NCBI GenBank assembly: GCA_030762175.1
Contig: CM060831.1
Location: 83,840,001 to 83,904,000, forward strand
Direction of reading: 5' to 3'
Length of the DNA stretch: 64,000 nt
From: Metallyticus violacea
Lineage: Eukaryota > Arthropoda > Insecta > Mantodea > Metallyticidae
Position numbers and translations under genes: made by a program. Positions within the stretch are counted from its first letter, which is position 1. Each line of letters begins with the position of its first letter. The notes beneath the pieces were generated by a model. The model ran no database searches and was not told the origin of the DNA. It saw nothing but the letters and a program-made list of their open reading frames with translations. This document shows, one piece after another, positions 17,605 to 29,400 of this stretch.

Positions 17605-17805
17605 GGCTGCTGATGAACTGGGGACTGGGGGGCTGAGCCAATCAAATTGAAATAAATTTTGATTAGAGTTACTGCCTTCTGGAATTGCCAAAGACACTGT
17701 TACCAACTGTAATATTTCGAATTAATGTTTTTATATGTGTTTATTTTGGACAAAAATTTTGTATGTTAATGCATGACAAATAATAACTACTACTACTGCT
17801 ACATA
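17605..17805 (+). repeat. Dispersed repeat family F, copy 2, ending in a short CTA run
   Basis: It parallels 8728-8905 block by block (ggggactggggggctgagc, aatcaaattgaaataaattt, gccttctggaattgc, gtgtttattttgg). After the shared part it continues into ataactactactactgctac, a four-to-five unit CTA run at the position where a SINE tail would lie. Confidence 0.6.
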
Positions 17806-17929
17806 ATGTACAAGTGGTACTAGCTTCATTGTTATCACTTCCAGTTCCCACCTGTGAGAGGTGTGCAAGTTGAGACATATTCAGTTCTGCCTACAGCTTA
17901 GTGGAGGTGACTGCGACAAATGATATGCT

Positions 17930-18965
17930 ACAAATCTTCAGCTTGAGACCAATGCAGTGTTACAGGAGCCTATCAAGAGTTTGTGCTTCCCTGTAAACAC
18001 AGCTTGAAGATGGTTTAAAGAGTTTAAAGAGGGCAGGTAATCATTCCAATGGAAGGTAACTGGTGCTCCAATTTGTACTCTAAAGGGAGAAATCATTAAC
18101 ATGGCTGCTGTCATTGTGAGACATTATCAAATAACATTAAGAAAACTTTAGAAATTCTGAAAATTTCACTGAAGCCACCCACAGGTTGGTAGCTGAAAAT
18201 TTGCACGTGAAACATGTTTGTTACACAGTGGGTTCCAAGACTGCTGATTCTTGAACAAAAGGACTTTTGCATGCATTGAAGATGGTGCTACAGGAAGATG
18301 CAGAATTTTTTTCAAAGGTAATCACAACTGATGAAACTTGGCTACATCAATATGATCCTAAAAACTCTTGTGTGGAAATCACCATCATCACCAACAACAA
18401 AAAAAGCACAAGTAGTTGCTTCTGCTATGAAGGCTATGGACATCTTTTTCAATATTCAAAGAGAATGTCATACTGCACAAACTGTAACTGGCAATGCTAC
18501 AAAAAAGTCACAAACACCCTGCAAGGCCATATCACATGCAAGAGGCCATATTTCCTTGCAACAAGCTGAATGCTGCATGATAATGCATGACAGCACATCG
18601 CAAATGTTGTTACTCACACAGAAGTTAATGTGAAGTGTGTCCCTACCCTCCCTGTAATCCAAATTTAGCCTATGTGACTTTTTCCTTTCCTCAAATTGAA
18701 GAAATTCCTTCATGGGAAGCATTTTCTGTCATCAGAAGCATTGATGAAGGCTGCAGAGGTGTTTCTGAAGGACCTGTCAAAACTTGGTTTCCAGCATGCC
18801 TTTGAAGACTAGAAAAATGCTGGGACAGTTGTATGTCATTTAATGAAGACTACTTTGAGAAAAATCATCAAAATTATGAAGATGAATAAAGATAATGTTT
18901 TGATTAGCGGGAATTTTCACAGTGAAATGTAGTATAATAATTTGTTATAAAGATAATGTTGTTAA
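17930..18965 (+). pseudogene. Mariner transposase, decayed
   Basis: Pieces in changing frames follow the mariner order: a helix-turn-helix part (WFKEFKEG near 18010), ENLHVKHVC, then VITTDETWLHQYDP at about 18318-18358 with the first catalytic Asp. The block LHDNA with HIANV at about 18571-18605 gives the second Asp. HPPCNPNLA at about 18645 marks the third position, where the Asp is replaced. The end reads DLSKLGFQHAFEDW and WDSCMSFNEDYFEKN near 18810-18855, the typical mariner C-terminus. Many frameshifts and stops are present. I could not pair terminal repeats with confidence, so the limits are approximate. Confidence 0.75.
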
Positions 18966-19319
18966 AAAAGTTATCAATCATTCTTTATTGAACAACTCTC
19001 TATTTCTGTTTGCTATTGTTATTAATGGCAAAGAGAAGAGCTGCAAATGTGTGGATTGAAATAACAACAGAACTTCTTGAATTAAGTACATTTACTCAAA
19101 TATTGAATGGCTGCTTGTTGAACACAAGTTTCATGTTTCCGAACATAATCAAAGTTGCAGGTAGCTTCTTACAAGCTTTCATTACAATACATGACATAAA
19201 TCAACCTTGAGTGATACATTTATTTCTTCATGAAAATCATAGAAGCTTACCACTTTCTTCATTAAAACCAGAAAAGTAAATATGTATTGCATTTTCATTA
19301 TTAAACAGAATACAGTCAG

Positions 19320-19617
19320 TTGATCCTGGTGTTGTAGTGGTAACCATACTTGCCTCCTAAACCCAAGATCACGGGCTGAATCCTGGTCAGGACCGATGGA
19401 TTTTTTCGGGCATAAAAATTCTAAGTATGGCTTCCTTCAGAAGGGAAGTAAAACTGTGGGTCCCATGTTGTATATTTACGGCACGTAAAAGAACTGGAAG
19501 CATGAAAGAAGAGGCTTCTGAGCAAAATTTGTCTGCTTTTTCATGCCCTGGATTGAATGGGGTGCTAATGACCTGAGATGTTAAAGAGCATCCATAAATA
19601 AATGAAATCAACAAAAA
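19320..19617 (+). mobile_element. SINE family A, complete, 13-bp target duplication
   Basis: The target duplication is agaatacagtcag at 19307-19319 and agaatacattcag at 19618-19630 (one mismatch). The head (gatcctggtgttgtagtggt) and B box (cgggctgaatcctgg) are diverged. The complete body runs to tgagatgttaaagagcatcc, with a short A-rich tail. Confidence 0.92.
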
Positions 19618-19630
19618 AGAATACATTCAG

Positions 19631-20944
19631 CAGCTGTTTTCTAAATTGAAAGCATCTGAGGTAATGGTTTGAATCTCGCACAATTTCTGCATTTGTTTAT
19701 TTTTAATGTTTTCAATGTGTGCATAATCAGCAACTCAGTATGAGTTAATATTTAAATGTAAGAGAAAGTTTTAATGCTAGACTTAAACCAAACTCTGTAT
19801 AAAGATTCCTTATGGTTTGTAAAGAAACTGGAAAGTAACAAGTTACCTCTGAAGTTGTTCATCATCCTCCCATGTATACATACTATGTTGCATTTCTACC
19901 TGTCAGTCTTTCCTATATTGCTGAACCCAATGCCTCACAGTTTGTTCTGGTATGCAAGTCTATGAGCAGGCTCAGTGTTAAAGCTAATATGGCTAAGACA
20001 GCCATATCTCATTGGGAAGAAAACATATCAATAGCATCAAAATAGTATTCTTCAGTTTGGACAGTCACTGAGAGCTTTAGTAGTGTGCTGTAGCACATAG
20101 GTTGAGTGGCTCACGTAGAGTAGAATAAAAGAATATTGGAAGCACTCATAATACTGAATCTAACCTAACGTTTTCTTCATTTATATTTAGTGATACAAAG
20201 TATTATGTATACCGAATAAGTTTATTATATAGTAAGACATGCATATTTATGAAATGACTGTAGAACTATTTTACTTTAATGAAATGAACAGTCACATATG
20301 CTTCTTTAATCAGTAAATGAATATTAGCATTGAAATAAATATGGTGATGATTTATGAATAATTTATTTTAAAATGATACTTTATATATAATGTTGAAATT
20401 ATATTGTTGATAAAAACAAGGAGAATGGAAAAATACCTAAATAAATATGAGGTTCAAGTATAAAAAGAAGTTGCAAGATTCAGACCTGAATAGTTCCCAA
20501 CATCACATTCATTTCAGTAATCTAAGCCCCTTGGCCACATCTGCAATTTACCCATAGGCTTGCTGTAGGCAGTACTAGTGTCTTCTTTAAACGTGTACTT
20601 TCACTCTCCCTCTGAAATCTGTCATCTGCAGGGGCCTTAATTCAAAGGAGACTTGGTCATATATTGCCATCCAAGAATGCAACCATTCTTTCTTTGAATA
20701 AGTGTATATGTGGTAAAAAATAAAAAAATCATTTTTTGGAGCTATGTTCCTCTGGTATGATAATATATAGTTTGGTGCACTTTATTTGCTTATTATCATT
20801 TAAAATAATTTATGGTAGTAAACTACCAACAAGTTCTCCAAATTCTACACATTGAGTCTTTTTCTCTTGCCTGTAAGAATGAATTTAGGTGCCGAGAATG
20901 ATCTCTGGATGTGAACAGTGCATAGTTGAATGGGTCAAACTGAC
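19631..20944. other. AT-rich stretch without recognised features
   Basis: Nothing with convincing homology or repeat structure is seen; the short forward frame near 19774-19965 lacks supporting motifs. Confidence 0.4.
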
Positions 20945-21865
20945 CACTTAGAATGTTACCAATTTCATCCATTTATTTATAGCCTGGGTATTTGCCCAGC
21001 ACATTATTTAATTTGGCAACTTTATGCTCCAGGAACGTCATTGAGTGAATCTTTATCTTTTGCACAACTTGAAGGGATTCCGCTAACAGACCACCTGTAG
21101 TATCCAATGCCATAAAACTGTTCTCTATTATGGAAAAGTTAATTCCCACATATGCTAACTTGTTCAGCATGTGTTATGCTCTTTTGGTAGAAGTTCCTTC
21201 ATTTGTACCAAGCTCTGTCAGAATTTGGAAAAAAGGAACAGCCAGTAAAGAAAAAAATTCATTTTTTAATGCATTATATTTTTTTAAAATATACCTTCCC
21301 ATCTTCTGCCTCACATAGTATTCTTTTTAATATTTATTTTTCATTTGCATTTTATGACTGGCTAATGATTTTAGAGGTACTGAATATATTATTGCCTTAA
21401 ATTCTAAATTAAATAGGAATATTAAACTTAGTGGTTACCTGCTCAAGCTTACTGTAGTGTTTGTTATAGAAAAGTGCAGCCCTCAGCAATGTACCTATCT
21501 TGTGAGCACTGGATTGGGAGGCAGAGGAACATCAGATAGTATTTCTTTGTATATCTGGATTCACAATGGTGCATTGACAAACACCTTTTTAAACTGCGAA
21601 ATTAGCTCGTTGGTTGATGGAAACAATTGACATACCTCTTGTGCAACTCACTGGAATCCATGTGCCAGGCAAGTTATGTTAATCATTTCCGGAAAGAATA
21701 GCTTAAGTCTACTCTGCTTTTATCATTTGTAATGATGCATCTGTCACCAATAATATCAATCTTTCTGCAAGATTCTCACTGAGCCACAATTTCTTTAATG
21801 TTTCACAGATATTAATAAAACAGTCACATTTCAAAAATGTAATGTTTGTCGCAATTGAGTATATT
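20945..21865 (-). pseudogene. hAT-type transposase C-terminal half, decayed
   Basis: On the minus strand, near 21800-21560, the frames spell FINICETLKKLW, RLILLVTDAS, FFPEMINITCLAHGF and VCQLFPSTNELISQFKKVF. Near 21520-21440 they read LSDVPLPPNPVLTR. The last part, at about 21160-20980, is NFSIIENSFMALDTTGGLLA and KVAKLNNVLGKYPGYK. This matches the order of hAT-like transposases found in insects and other animals (catalytic-core TDA, LAHG, PLPPxPVLTRW, then NxGYK). Several stops and shifts are present. The N-terminal part is not recognised upstream. Confidence 0.65.
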
Positions 21866-22663
21866 TAATATCTCATTACACTTGAGTAAGGTAACTATTT
21901 CCTAAACTTAAATAAAGGGTTTATATTTGGCTAATTTAAATTACAATTTTATCATTCATCATGGTCAAGTAGGTAAAATATGATATGTCTGGGCCTAAAT
22001 ACAATTTTAATGTTTTTGCACAATAAATAACAAGAAGTACAGACTAAGCATAATTAAATGTAAACCAATAAAAATAGATATATGATATGTCTACTTATTT
22101 ATGGAGTCATTTGCAAATTTTGCCAATTTCTTTTGATGCCAGCAATTGTGGATCCAATCGACCATCAGCACTAAATTTGCTATTAAAATATTGGTTTTAT
22201 AGTTTCATTGATACCAAGCCACACAAAATTCTCATCTAAATCCATTCAGATGGAATCATTGACCTAAAATAATTGAATGACCACATAATATAAATTTTTA
22301 AAAATTATTAATTTCACCATTTAATACTAAACTGACAGAAGTACTAGCAATTCAAATAAATCGTGAAGATAAACTCTTCTTCAGGAATGATTCATCAGGA
22401 ATATCTCATGTGGTGTACTATTCAAGAAAAATTCTGAACACTTTTATATCCAGGCACCACCAAGTACATTCATGGATAAGAATGCCAGGGTTAAGTTCAT
22501 AAAATTCATTATTTTTTAATGCAGTAGCTGGACAGAAGTAATTTGGGATAAAGGCTTGCGGCTTATCTTTGTTAGTTTCATTGATATGTTTGGCTGTCAT
22601 TTATATTAGGTTTTAAAGCATTGGTTTTTTTATTTTTATAAACATTGAAGTACTCTCATATTC
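21866..22663. other. No clear feature; possible lost N-terminus of the hAT element
   Basis: Minus-strand scraps such as DGRLDPQLLASKE (about 22160) look coding-like but cannot be tied to a family. Confidence 0.3.
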
Positions 22664-22785
22664 ACACTTTCCAAATTCTAGGAAAGGTAGGGAAAGATCT
22701 TAAAGAAAAATTCCAAACCCAGCTGGGAATTCAACCCATAATCTCTGGGGTTGTCAGTCAGAATGCTGACCACTATACCATAAAT
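22664..22785 (-). mobile_element. tRNA-like SINE head fragment
   Basis: The minus strand reads tggtatagtggtcagcattc followed by gggttgaattccc, giving A-box and B-box-like elements with normal spacing. It then continues as agctgggtttggaatttttc. The body does not match families A-D. It is not a functional tRNA because the arms do not close. Confidence 0.5.
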
Positions 22786-23368
22786 GTAGTAAACAAAATT
22801 TTGTTTACTTTAAATAACGTTTTATCATTTTGTATTCCAATGAGACAATGTCACAAGCAATACTAAATGGGGTCAGATTATAAGTAAACTTTACCTCTTT
22901 CTTACGTATATAATAGAATATTATTTTTCTACCTGTAGAAAACACTTGTTATCAAACACACACTTCTGTAACACCTGCTCTGCTTCATTTTTGTTTTGGC
23001 ATGAAGTCTGCACGTCACTAATGTCTTCTCAATGTTGATGTTTTCTAATTTTTGGGGTTTTTACCAGCAGACATTTTCATTTTTGCAGGTGTTGTGTGCC
23101 AATATTAACAAAACTAAAATGGAAATGGGGATATTATGATTTTCTATAGTTAGGTGTTTTGTAAATTACAAAGCACACATCAATGTGTTTGACATCAATT
23201 AATACCATTATAATAATTATTTCTCATACAAGGAACAGCTAACAGCAAAATAGTGAATTCATTATAGATATTTTAAGTTATATAATGCTATGCCATGAAC
23301 TCAGAAAATATTATCCACAGAAATTTTTAGATAAAAGAGAATTAACATTTAAAAAATTATGTATGTGC

Positions 23369-23645
23369 TTGGTCTAGTGGTGAGTTGACTTCGCCAGGAG
23401 GGCCTGGGTACAATTCTTGGAACCCGCTTTGAATTTTTGTAATTTAGAGAGGTCTGGAACAGGGTCCATCCAACTTTGTGAGGATAACTGGGGAGCTGCC
23501 TGATGGAGAGGTGGCATTCTTTGATCTAGAAAGTCATATGATAGGCGACTAGGAGGGTACCAGCATGCTGCCAACGTTCTCCCCTGCAGTACTGTCCTCT
23601 ATCAATGCATTGCCCATCTTGGGTTGTAGTGCCATAGTGAATATA
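23369..23645 (+). mobile_element. SINE family D candidate, single copy
   Basis: The tRNA-like head is cttggtctagtggtgagttg with a B-box-like gggtacaattc. About 220 bp of unrelated body follow (agaggtctggaacagggtcc, gcatgctgccaacg, tgggttgtagtgcc). The body is clearly less AT-rich than its surroundings. With no second copy in the window, SINE identity is inferred from the head only. Confidence 0.5.
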
Positions 23646-23760
23646 TGCACTTAAACATTAAATACAAAAATATATGTATTTATAGACAAAATCCGTGGAA
23701 AATTGCATTTATGTGAAATAAATTTGTGTTTATCTGAACATAACAATCATGATCAGCCAA

Positions 23761-24055
23761 TGTCGGTCCTGGTGGTGTAGTGGTTACCATACTTGCCTCC
23801 TAAACCCAAGATCACGGGTTGGAACCCGGCCAGGACCGATGGATTTTTTTCGGGCATAAAAATCCAAAGTATGGCTTCCTTCGGAAGGGAAGTAAAGCCA
23901 TGGGTCCCGTGTCGTACATTTACGGCACATAAAAGAACCTCAAGCCTGAAAGAGAGGCCTCTGAGCAAAATTTGTCGGCCGTTTCACGCCCTGAATTGAA
24001 TGGGACGGTGATGACCTGAGATGTTAAACAGCGTCTATAAATAAATAAAAAAAAA
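23761..24055 (+). mobile_element. SINE family A, youngest-looking copy, 12-bp target duplication
   Basis: The exact duplication atgatcagccaa lies at 23749-23760 and 24056-24067. The head gtcggtcctggtggtgtagt, B box gggttggaaccc and the complete body to gatgacctgagatgttaaac are the best preserved in the window. An A-rich tail follows. It can serve as the local reference for the family. Confidence 0.95.
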
Positions 24056-24468
24056 ATGATCAGCCAAGATGTATAAACATTTCTTTGATATGCCCAATCA
24101 ATAAAAACACATAAATGCATATGAAGTTCCATGGTGTGATCACAACAATGCAATAGGCAGACAAGATTAGGCTGCCACTTTTTTTCTAAAAGCTGTATAT
24201 TTTGTGTTGTGTTGTGCTTGGGTGTTGTGAATAAAATGAAATATTCTCTTTTATTCCATATTTAAAAGGTAATATTCGTGACTTAGTGAGTAGAAAGGGA
24301 GTAATGACTTGTATACAATTATTCTCTTCCTGCAGACAAGCAAACCTGAAGTATTCTCCTAAATTCAGGTGGATAAAGCAATTAAATACTTCAATTAAAA
24401 TATTTTTAAAAAAAAGAAACTTGTTTTTTTTTAAAAAATATCTGGAACTAACACTGTGAAGCCAATTC

Positions 24469-24600
24469 ATATGAATAAAATCATGTGATATATGTCGTAC
24501 CCATGGCCAAAGATGAAGACAAAGGTCTTAGAAACCGGTTCCAAATTTTACACTAGTTAAGTGAAACAATACAACATATATCACATGATTTTATTCATAT
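24469..24600 (+). mobile_element. 132-bp element with perfect 27-bp terminal inverted repeats and hammerhead-like core
   Basis: The left repeat atatgaataaaatcatgtga and the next 7 bases (24469-24495) return perfectly inverted at 24574-24600. The interior carries the hammerhead-like motif listed separately. Size and structure fit a palindromic terminal segment of a Penelope-like element rather than a TA-flanked MITE, because no target duplication of DNA-transposon type is seen. The class is inferred. Confidence 0.55.
24508..24545 (+). ncRNA. Degenerate hammerhead-like motif (ACCGGU type)
   Basis: Reading the plus strand: UGG, then CCAAAGAU in place of CUGANGAU, stem II AAGAC/GUCUU with loop AAAG, then GAA, ACCGGU, U and CCA. 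UGG pairs with CCA as stem I. Two core positions differ from the catalytic consensus, so activity is unlikely. The layout, including the palindromic ACNNGU hexamer followed by U, is the same as in the two PLE families here. Confidence 0.4.
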
Positions 24601-25411
24601 AAATTAAATACTTGTCAGTGCAAGTAAATATTTGCTTTTATGCAAGGTTTGTAGAGGCAACCTCTTAGGCTTTTATTCTTTCTGGTCAGTTCTTATTTGA
24701 TCACCATGGCAGCATCTATATTAGAAGACACAATTTTATTTTCTCTTAATACCTTTACTAGCACTGCTCTAGTCTAATGAAACAGTTATTATGTGACATC
24801 ATGTGCAAGCCTGCCAGCAGTCTGATTATGAATCAAAGATGGTGTAGTAAAGCAATCATGGGTACAGGACAACTGATTACATAAATCATAGTACATTGTT
24901 ATAACAATGCAATACATCTGAAACTCAGTAGAGATGTTTCAATTATTGTCATGGAAATTGGTGTGAGGAATGAAGGCTTTCAGATAAAAATAGTAAATAG
25001 TAATGGTAAAAGCTGTACCATAATCCAGAAAAATTAGTAAATTAGCACATAGGTATTGTAATGGATGTCTATACTGAATTAAATATTCCATAACATTGCA
25101 ATAGAAAACAAACTAAATTTATTACTGTCACACTGTGCCAATATACAAAACGATATAGTATAAATAATTACCAAACTTTTCAAAGAAATTGCATGAACAT
25201 GTGCATTTTATGTCTACTTGAGTCCCAGGAGCTGTACAACACAGGTAGCACTTTAACTATTGTCAAGGAGACAAACTATGTAAGTATAATATATGTATAT
25301 ACTTTAATGTAAAACAGTAAAACTGGCAAGAATTTGCTTACGAGTAATTGCACACTTTTAACAGGTTCTCTTAAGTAAACTCTTGAAAGGATTTACTCAT
25401 TTTATTCAACA
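24601..25411. other. AT-rich stretch without recognised features
   Basis: No sustained coding frame or repeat match is seen. Confidence 0.4.
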
Positions 25412-25697
25412 CAGGTGGCCAAGGTCATTAAGGTGAGAACTCGTGCGTTGGAGGTCTGGGATTCCAATCCCACCAGGACCATCCTTCCTGACTGAGGTTT
25501 TTTTTTTTTTTTCCCAGGTTTTCCTCAGTTCTCATAAATGGCAAATGCTGGGAAGGTACCCTAAACTTAGGTCCAAAATGTTTCCTAAATCCCCAATTTA
25601 TCATTTATCATTATCTCATGTTTCATCGGTGTCCACTGCCTGTGATGCTTCAGTAGTAAAAATGGGCATTAAACACTTTAAAAAAAAAAAAAAAAAG
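25412..25697 (+). mobile_element. SINE family B, full length with poly-A tail
   Basis: The head is aggtggccaaggtcattaag, the B box gggattccaatccc, then accatccttcctgactgagg, a T-run, the body aaatgctgggaaggtaccct and gtgtccactgcctgtgatgc, and the end cattaaacactttaaaaaaa with an A-tail to 25697. It is one of the better preserved copies. Confidence 0.9.
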
Positions 25698-26559
25698 CTC
25701 TGCAAATAAATTTATTTTTTGTGTAAGCTAAAGGCTTTTTTTTTAAGTTTAAATTTTATAATTCTGTACTGTTTTTTATTTCTCTGTGAATTTTGGAACT
25801 TTGATTTGTATTTAATTTGCCAAAAATTAGCCATTTGCACCATTGTTTCTACAGAAGGCCTATTTAACCTTTTTACAATTCACATGCTCATATCATATAA
25901 AAATAGTGTTTCAAAACTGTTAAGACCACCTCTGAATTCTAATTTTACAGTAATTAATAAACTTTCCTTTGCTAAAGTATTCTGAAGGTATACAAATGAA
26001 TTTATTATTTATTATTCTCATATTTACATGCAAAAGAATACATAAAATGTAACAAATTGGTATGCCAAATGTATACACCAAATATTTGTATTGTATATTT
26101 ATATTAGAAAACAAAATAAATAAGATATATGTGCAGTTGACCCAAAGCCTTAGTAGAACCAAAAGATTTTAACCCCGCTTCTGACCAGTATGAAGATTGT
26201 CTTCAGAGTACTTACAGATAGAGAGCCTCCCCACTCCCAATCTGTGCTCTACATTAATCTTCTCAATTCAACTGCTTAACCTAGTATATCACATACTACC
26301 CATAGGAGTTGCTCCAGACCCCTTTACAGCCAAACACCAAGGTTGTAGGTATATTGGGATCTATTGACAAATATTATTCATACTTTTTGTTTGTGAACTA
26401 GTTTCTACTAATATTACTTACTTTTATTTTTCTTAGCCATTTTTCTCTCATTTTTCCCCTAAAAATCTCCCCAATTCCTTGATATCCCTATTACCTGTTT
26501 TAATCAGCATTTTTCATAATACTAATGCACTTTATAAGCTATTCCATATTTCTAATCAT
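25698..26559. other. AT-rich stretch, no clear feature
   Basis: It may contain the 3' UTR of the minus-strand LINE that begins at about 27415, but no marker proves it. Confidence 0.35.
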
Positions 26560-27415
26560 ATTTCATCTCTTCAGTTTTTGTTTCTGTACATTCTATTATA
26601 CAGTGTGTGATGTCTGCTCTACTTTCACACATTAGACACATCTTTAAGCAGTCATCTTTTCTCAAATCTTTTAATTTCAAAACACCTGTTCTAATAATGC
26701 ATATTCAACTTGTCCTAATTTGTCACAGAGATTGACAAGTTTTTCTCTACCCATTCTTTTTTTTTTTTTAAATCAGTGTACTCTTATCTTCAAAATTACC
26801 AAATATCTATTGCTTTTCCATATCTTCTATTCTACCTCTTACTTTTTTCCAGCCTTTATCATTATACTCTTGAACTTCACACATTCCCCAACCCAGTATT
26901 TTCTAAAAAAATGTCTTAATTTCTTCCCGAACTCCCTTTAAAATTTACTTTTTCTTGCATAATTAAACGCTCCTTCAGAATATCTTCCCTTGGGCGCTAA
27001 TGACCATAGAAGTTTTGCGCCCTTAAGCAATAAGCAATAATCATCAGAATATTTTCCTCATTTAGTTTACTTATCCTATACCAATATTTCTGTAGCCATT
27101 CAATCACTTTGCTTTTGTTACCCAAATCAACTAATGCTGTTCTGTTAAAGAAATGGTTTAGGTAAACCCAAAATTTGCTTACTGAATGATCTGTTTATTA
27201 CATCCATAATAACCCATCCATTGTTATGACTGCAAATTTCCACCCCATAAAATATTTTTGCCTACATTACTGCATTATAAACTGTCTCCACCCTATCTGT
27301 TAAACAGAATTGGACTGATCTTGCATCCATGTCTTAAAACTATCATATTCAGCAGGTTACCTGTTACCCTACCTTTTGCACATTTCATATAGAATTCATT
27401 ATGAATAAATTAATA
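26560..27415 (-). pseudogene. LINE ORF2 remnant (RT fragment joined to C-terminal zinc motif)
   Basis: On the minus strand, near 27350-27300, the frame reads LRHGCKISPILFN, the RT block before the catalytic box. Immediately after it the sequence is VYNAVM, KIFYGVEICSHNN, RSFSKQILGLPKPF and VIEWLQKYWYRISKLNEEN. The YADD region between is missing, pointing to an internal deletion. Near 26640-26590 comes CLMCESRADITHCIIEC, a CX2CX7HX4C motif usual near the end of ORF2 in several LINE clades. It belongs to a lineage different from the CR1-like copies. Multiple stops are present. Confidence 0.65.
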
Positions 27416-27591
27416 CAGTTTTTGAGCTTGTAGGCCATGGTCTAGTGGATTGTATGAGTCCCCATGTTTTACAGAATCTGCATCTGGCATTTTCCAGTAT
27501 CAGCTCTTCTTCCCAGTCTTGAAACAGCAAATGATTGAAGTGAAAATATTTTTTATTTACTAACAACTAAAATACTGTGGTGACTATCATC

Positions 27592-27880
27592 AGTCCTGGT
27601 GATCTAATGGTAACCATACTTGCCTCGTAGACCCAAGATACCTGGTTCAATTCCAGCAAAGATCGATAGATATTTTCCAGGTATAAAAATCCTAAGTATG
27701 GCATCCTTTGGAACGGAAGTAAAGCCATGGGTCCTGTGTCTAGATTTACGCTACGTAAAAGATCTTCAAGCCTGAAAGAAAAGGCCTCTGAGCAAAATTT
27801 ACGCTCTGAATCGAATGGGATGCTAATGACTTGAGATATTAAAGAGAGTCCACAAATAAACAAAATAAATAAATAACTAT
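27592..27880 (+). mobile_element. SINE family A, diverged complete copy
   Basis: It starts at gtcctggtgatctaatggta with B box tggttcaattcca, carries the whole body with indels in the tgtcgtacatttacgg segment, and ends at gagatattaaagagagtcca followed by aaataaacaaaataaataaa. Confidence 0.88.
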
Positions 27881-28039
27881 TTATATATGATTGAGAGTGG
27901 GGCAGTGCCTGATAACAATTCTATGCATAGGAACTTGTAATAGTTAAAAAGGGAATTGAGGCAGGTACCAAGACAGGACAAAAACTCTGACATGCACTTC
28001 AGACTGAAGTGTATCTCCTAATTATTTGGATCTTATGTC

Positions 28040-28378
28040 CCTAGAATGTAAGTGTGGAAGGGAAGAGCAAAGAGCAAATTGTGCAATTTTGGTGTTGTCT
28101 TTTGGCATCCATAGTTCCAGAAGGGTCTTCATATTGTTGGAAATGTAGTGGAACTGAAGGAAATTTCTCCTCAATTGCAATTAAATACATAGCATTTCGT
28201 ATCCTGTAGTTCATTCAAGGTGTTGTTAAGAAACTTCAGTGTGGCAGTGTGATCTGATAATGCTGCTATAATTGTCTTGTATTGTGTGTAGTAGGCACTC
28301 TTGGCTATCAATGAAAGCTGATAATACTCTGTAAAAGCTCCAGAGGTGCTCGGAGAGAGCTTGCTGCAGTGGGCTGCA
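28040..28378 (-). other. Coding-like minus-strand frames, unrecognised
   Basis: A 58-codon frame starts at about 28212 (MNYRIRNAMYLIAIEEKF) and contains a possible zinc-type CTIC near its end. An overlapping frame upstream reads TEYYQLSLIAKSAYYTQYK. The two overlap by a shift, as in a decayed gene. I recognise no family. A family C element starts at 28380 and may have split the unit. It could also be chance. Confidence 0.2.
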
Positions 28379-28379
28379 G

Positions 28380-28645
28380 TCACACCTCCTTTCACGAATG
28401 GCAGTAGGGAAAGGCGAGCCCAGTTCCAGGTAGTGTGACTTCAAAAATATAGGCTGATAATTATCTTGGTGTAAATGTCAGCCTGTTAGCTCAGTTGGTT
28501 AGAGTGATTTGCTAATAACAGGAAGGTCCCTCCATGGGACAACTTTTATTTCTCTTGTAATCTTTAATTTTGTCTACGTTGTTCTTAATAGAATAAATAT
28601 TCATTTTTATGGAAGACAACGCATAGGTAGCAATTTTATTTTTAT
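28380..28645 (+). mobile_element. Family C tRNA-Ile-derived element, 3'-truncated copy
   Basis: A 100-bp leader (cacctcctttcacgaatggc, gagcccagttccaggtag) precedes a tRNA-Ile-like head, cctgttagctcagttggtta, with agagtgatttgctaataaca carrying an AAT anticodon position. The body (ttaattttgtctacgttgtt, gaataaatattcatttttat, gacaacgcataggtagc) follows. The long 3' part seen in other copies is missing after about 28645. Confidence 0.75.
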
Positions 28646-29344
28646 TTGTTTCTATCTTATATATGTTTTTTCATGCAAGTCAGGTCAGGTTATTGGAGGA
28701 ATCCCAGTCACCCTTAGCTGCCTCGGCAAATATGTTAGCAAGGATTTGAAAACCATCTGCTCATGGTGGTTTGTTGAGCACTAGGTATTCAAGGTATGCT
28801 TGTATAGGGAACTGTTAGGAGTGTTTTGTTATAGAGATTGTGCAATCGAATATTAGTAGTCTCTTATGTTTCCCTACACTAATCACATACTGTCCCAGTT
28901 GTTTAATTAAGCTTTTATGGTGCTCTGGACATAGGTCGTACATGTCTGATGCTAATTTCTTAGTAAATTGTTCTATAACCTGCATTTTAAATTTGTCACA
29001 TAACATTGCAACTAGTCATTTTGAGTGTCTTAGATATTATTAGAATTATTTTGTTTTGGAGTATTTGGAGGTGTTTTATGTATGTATGGGGCACAATAGC
29101 CTCATGCCAATGCCACATACATTATTATTGGTTTATTTATCATATTTTATAAGATAAGGCCTATAGGGGTACTGAGCTCGTCGCTTTTGAGTATTGGGTG
29201 TAATCAGCTCAAATGGCAATTTGCCTTTTTTTTTTTTTTTTTCCTCCCCTAATTTAATATGTTCAGCAAATGTTAATTTAGAGTCAAGAACTAATCATAC
29301 ATATTTAGTTTTGCTAGTGCATGTGATATTCTCCTAAAATAGTT
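28646..29344. other. No clear feature
   Basis: Mirror-image short frames occur on both strands at 28815-29043, but neither shows family motifs. Confidence 0.35.
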
Positions 29345-29400
29345 TGAGTATTTTTTTAATAGTGTTTAATGCCCATTTTTACTACTGAGGCACCACAGGC
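29345..29400 (-). mobile_element. SINE family B 3' end fragment
   Basis: The minus strand reads ctgcctgtggtgcctcagta then aaaatgggcattaaacacta, the final block of family B. Only the last 50 bp or so are present. Confidence 0.75.

Noticed and set aside
23761..23840. Functional tRNA gene at the SINE A head
   Set aside because: A and B boxes are present, but the acceptor and anticodon arms do not close fully and the sequence continues directly into the SINE body.
28480..28530. tRNA-Ile gene
   Set aside because: The 5' half resembles tRNA-Ile with AAT, but the T arm is lost and the same half-tRNA occurs in the other family C copies.
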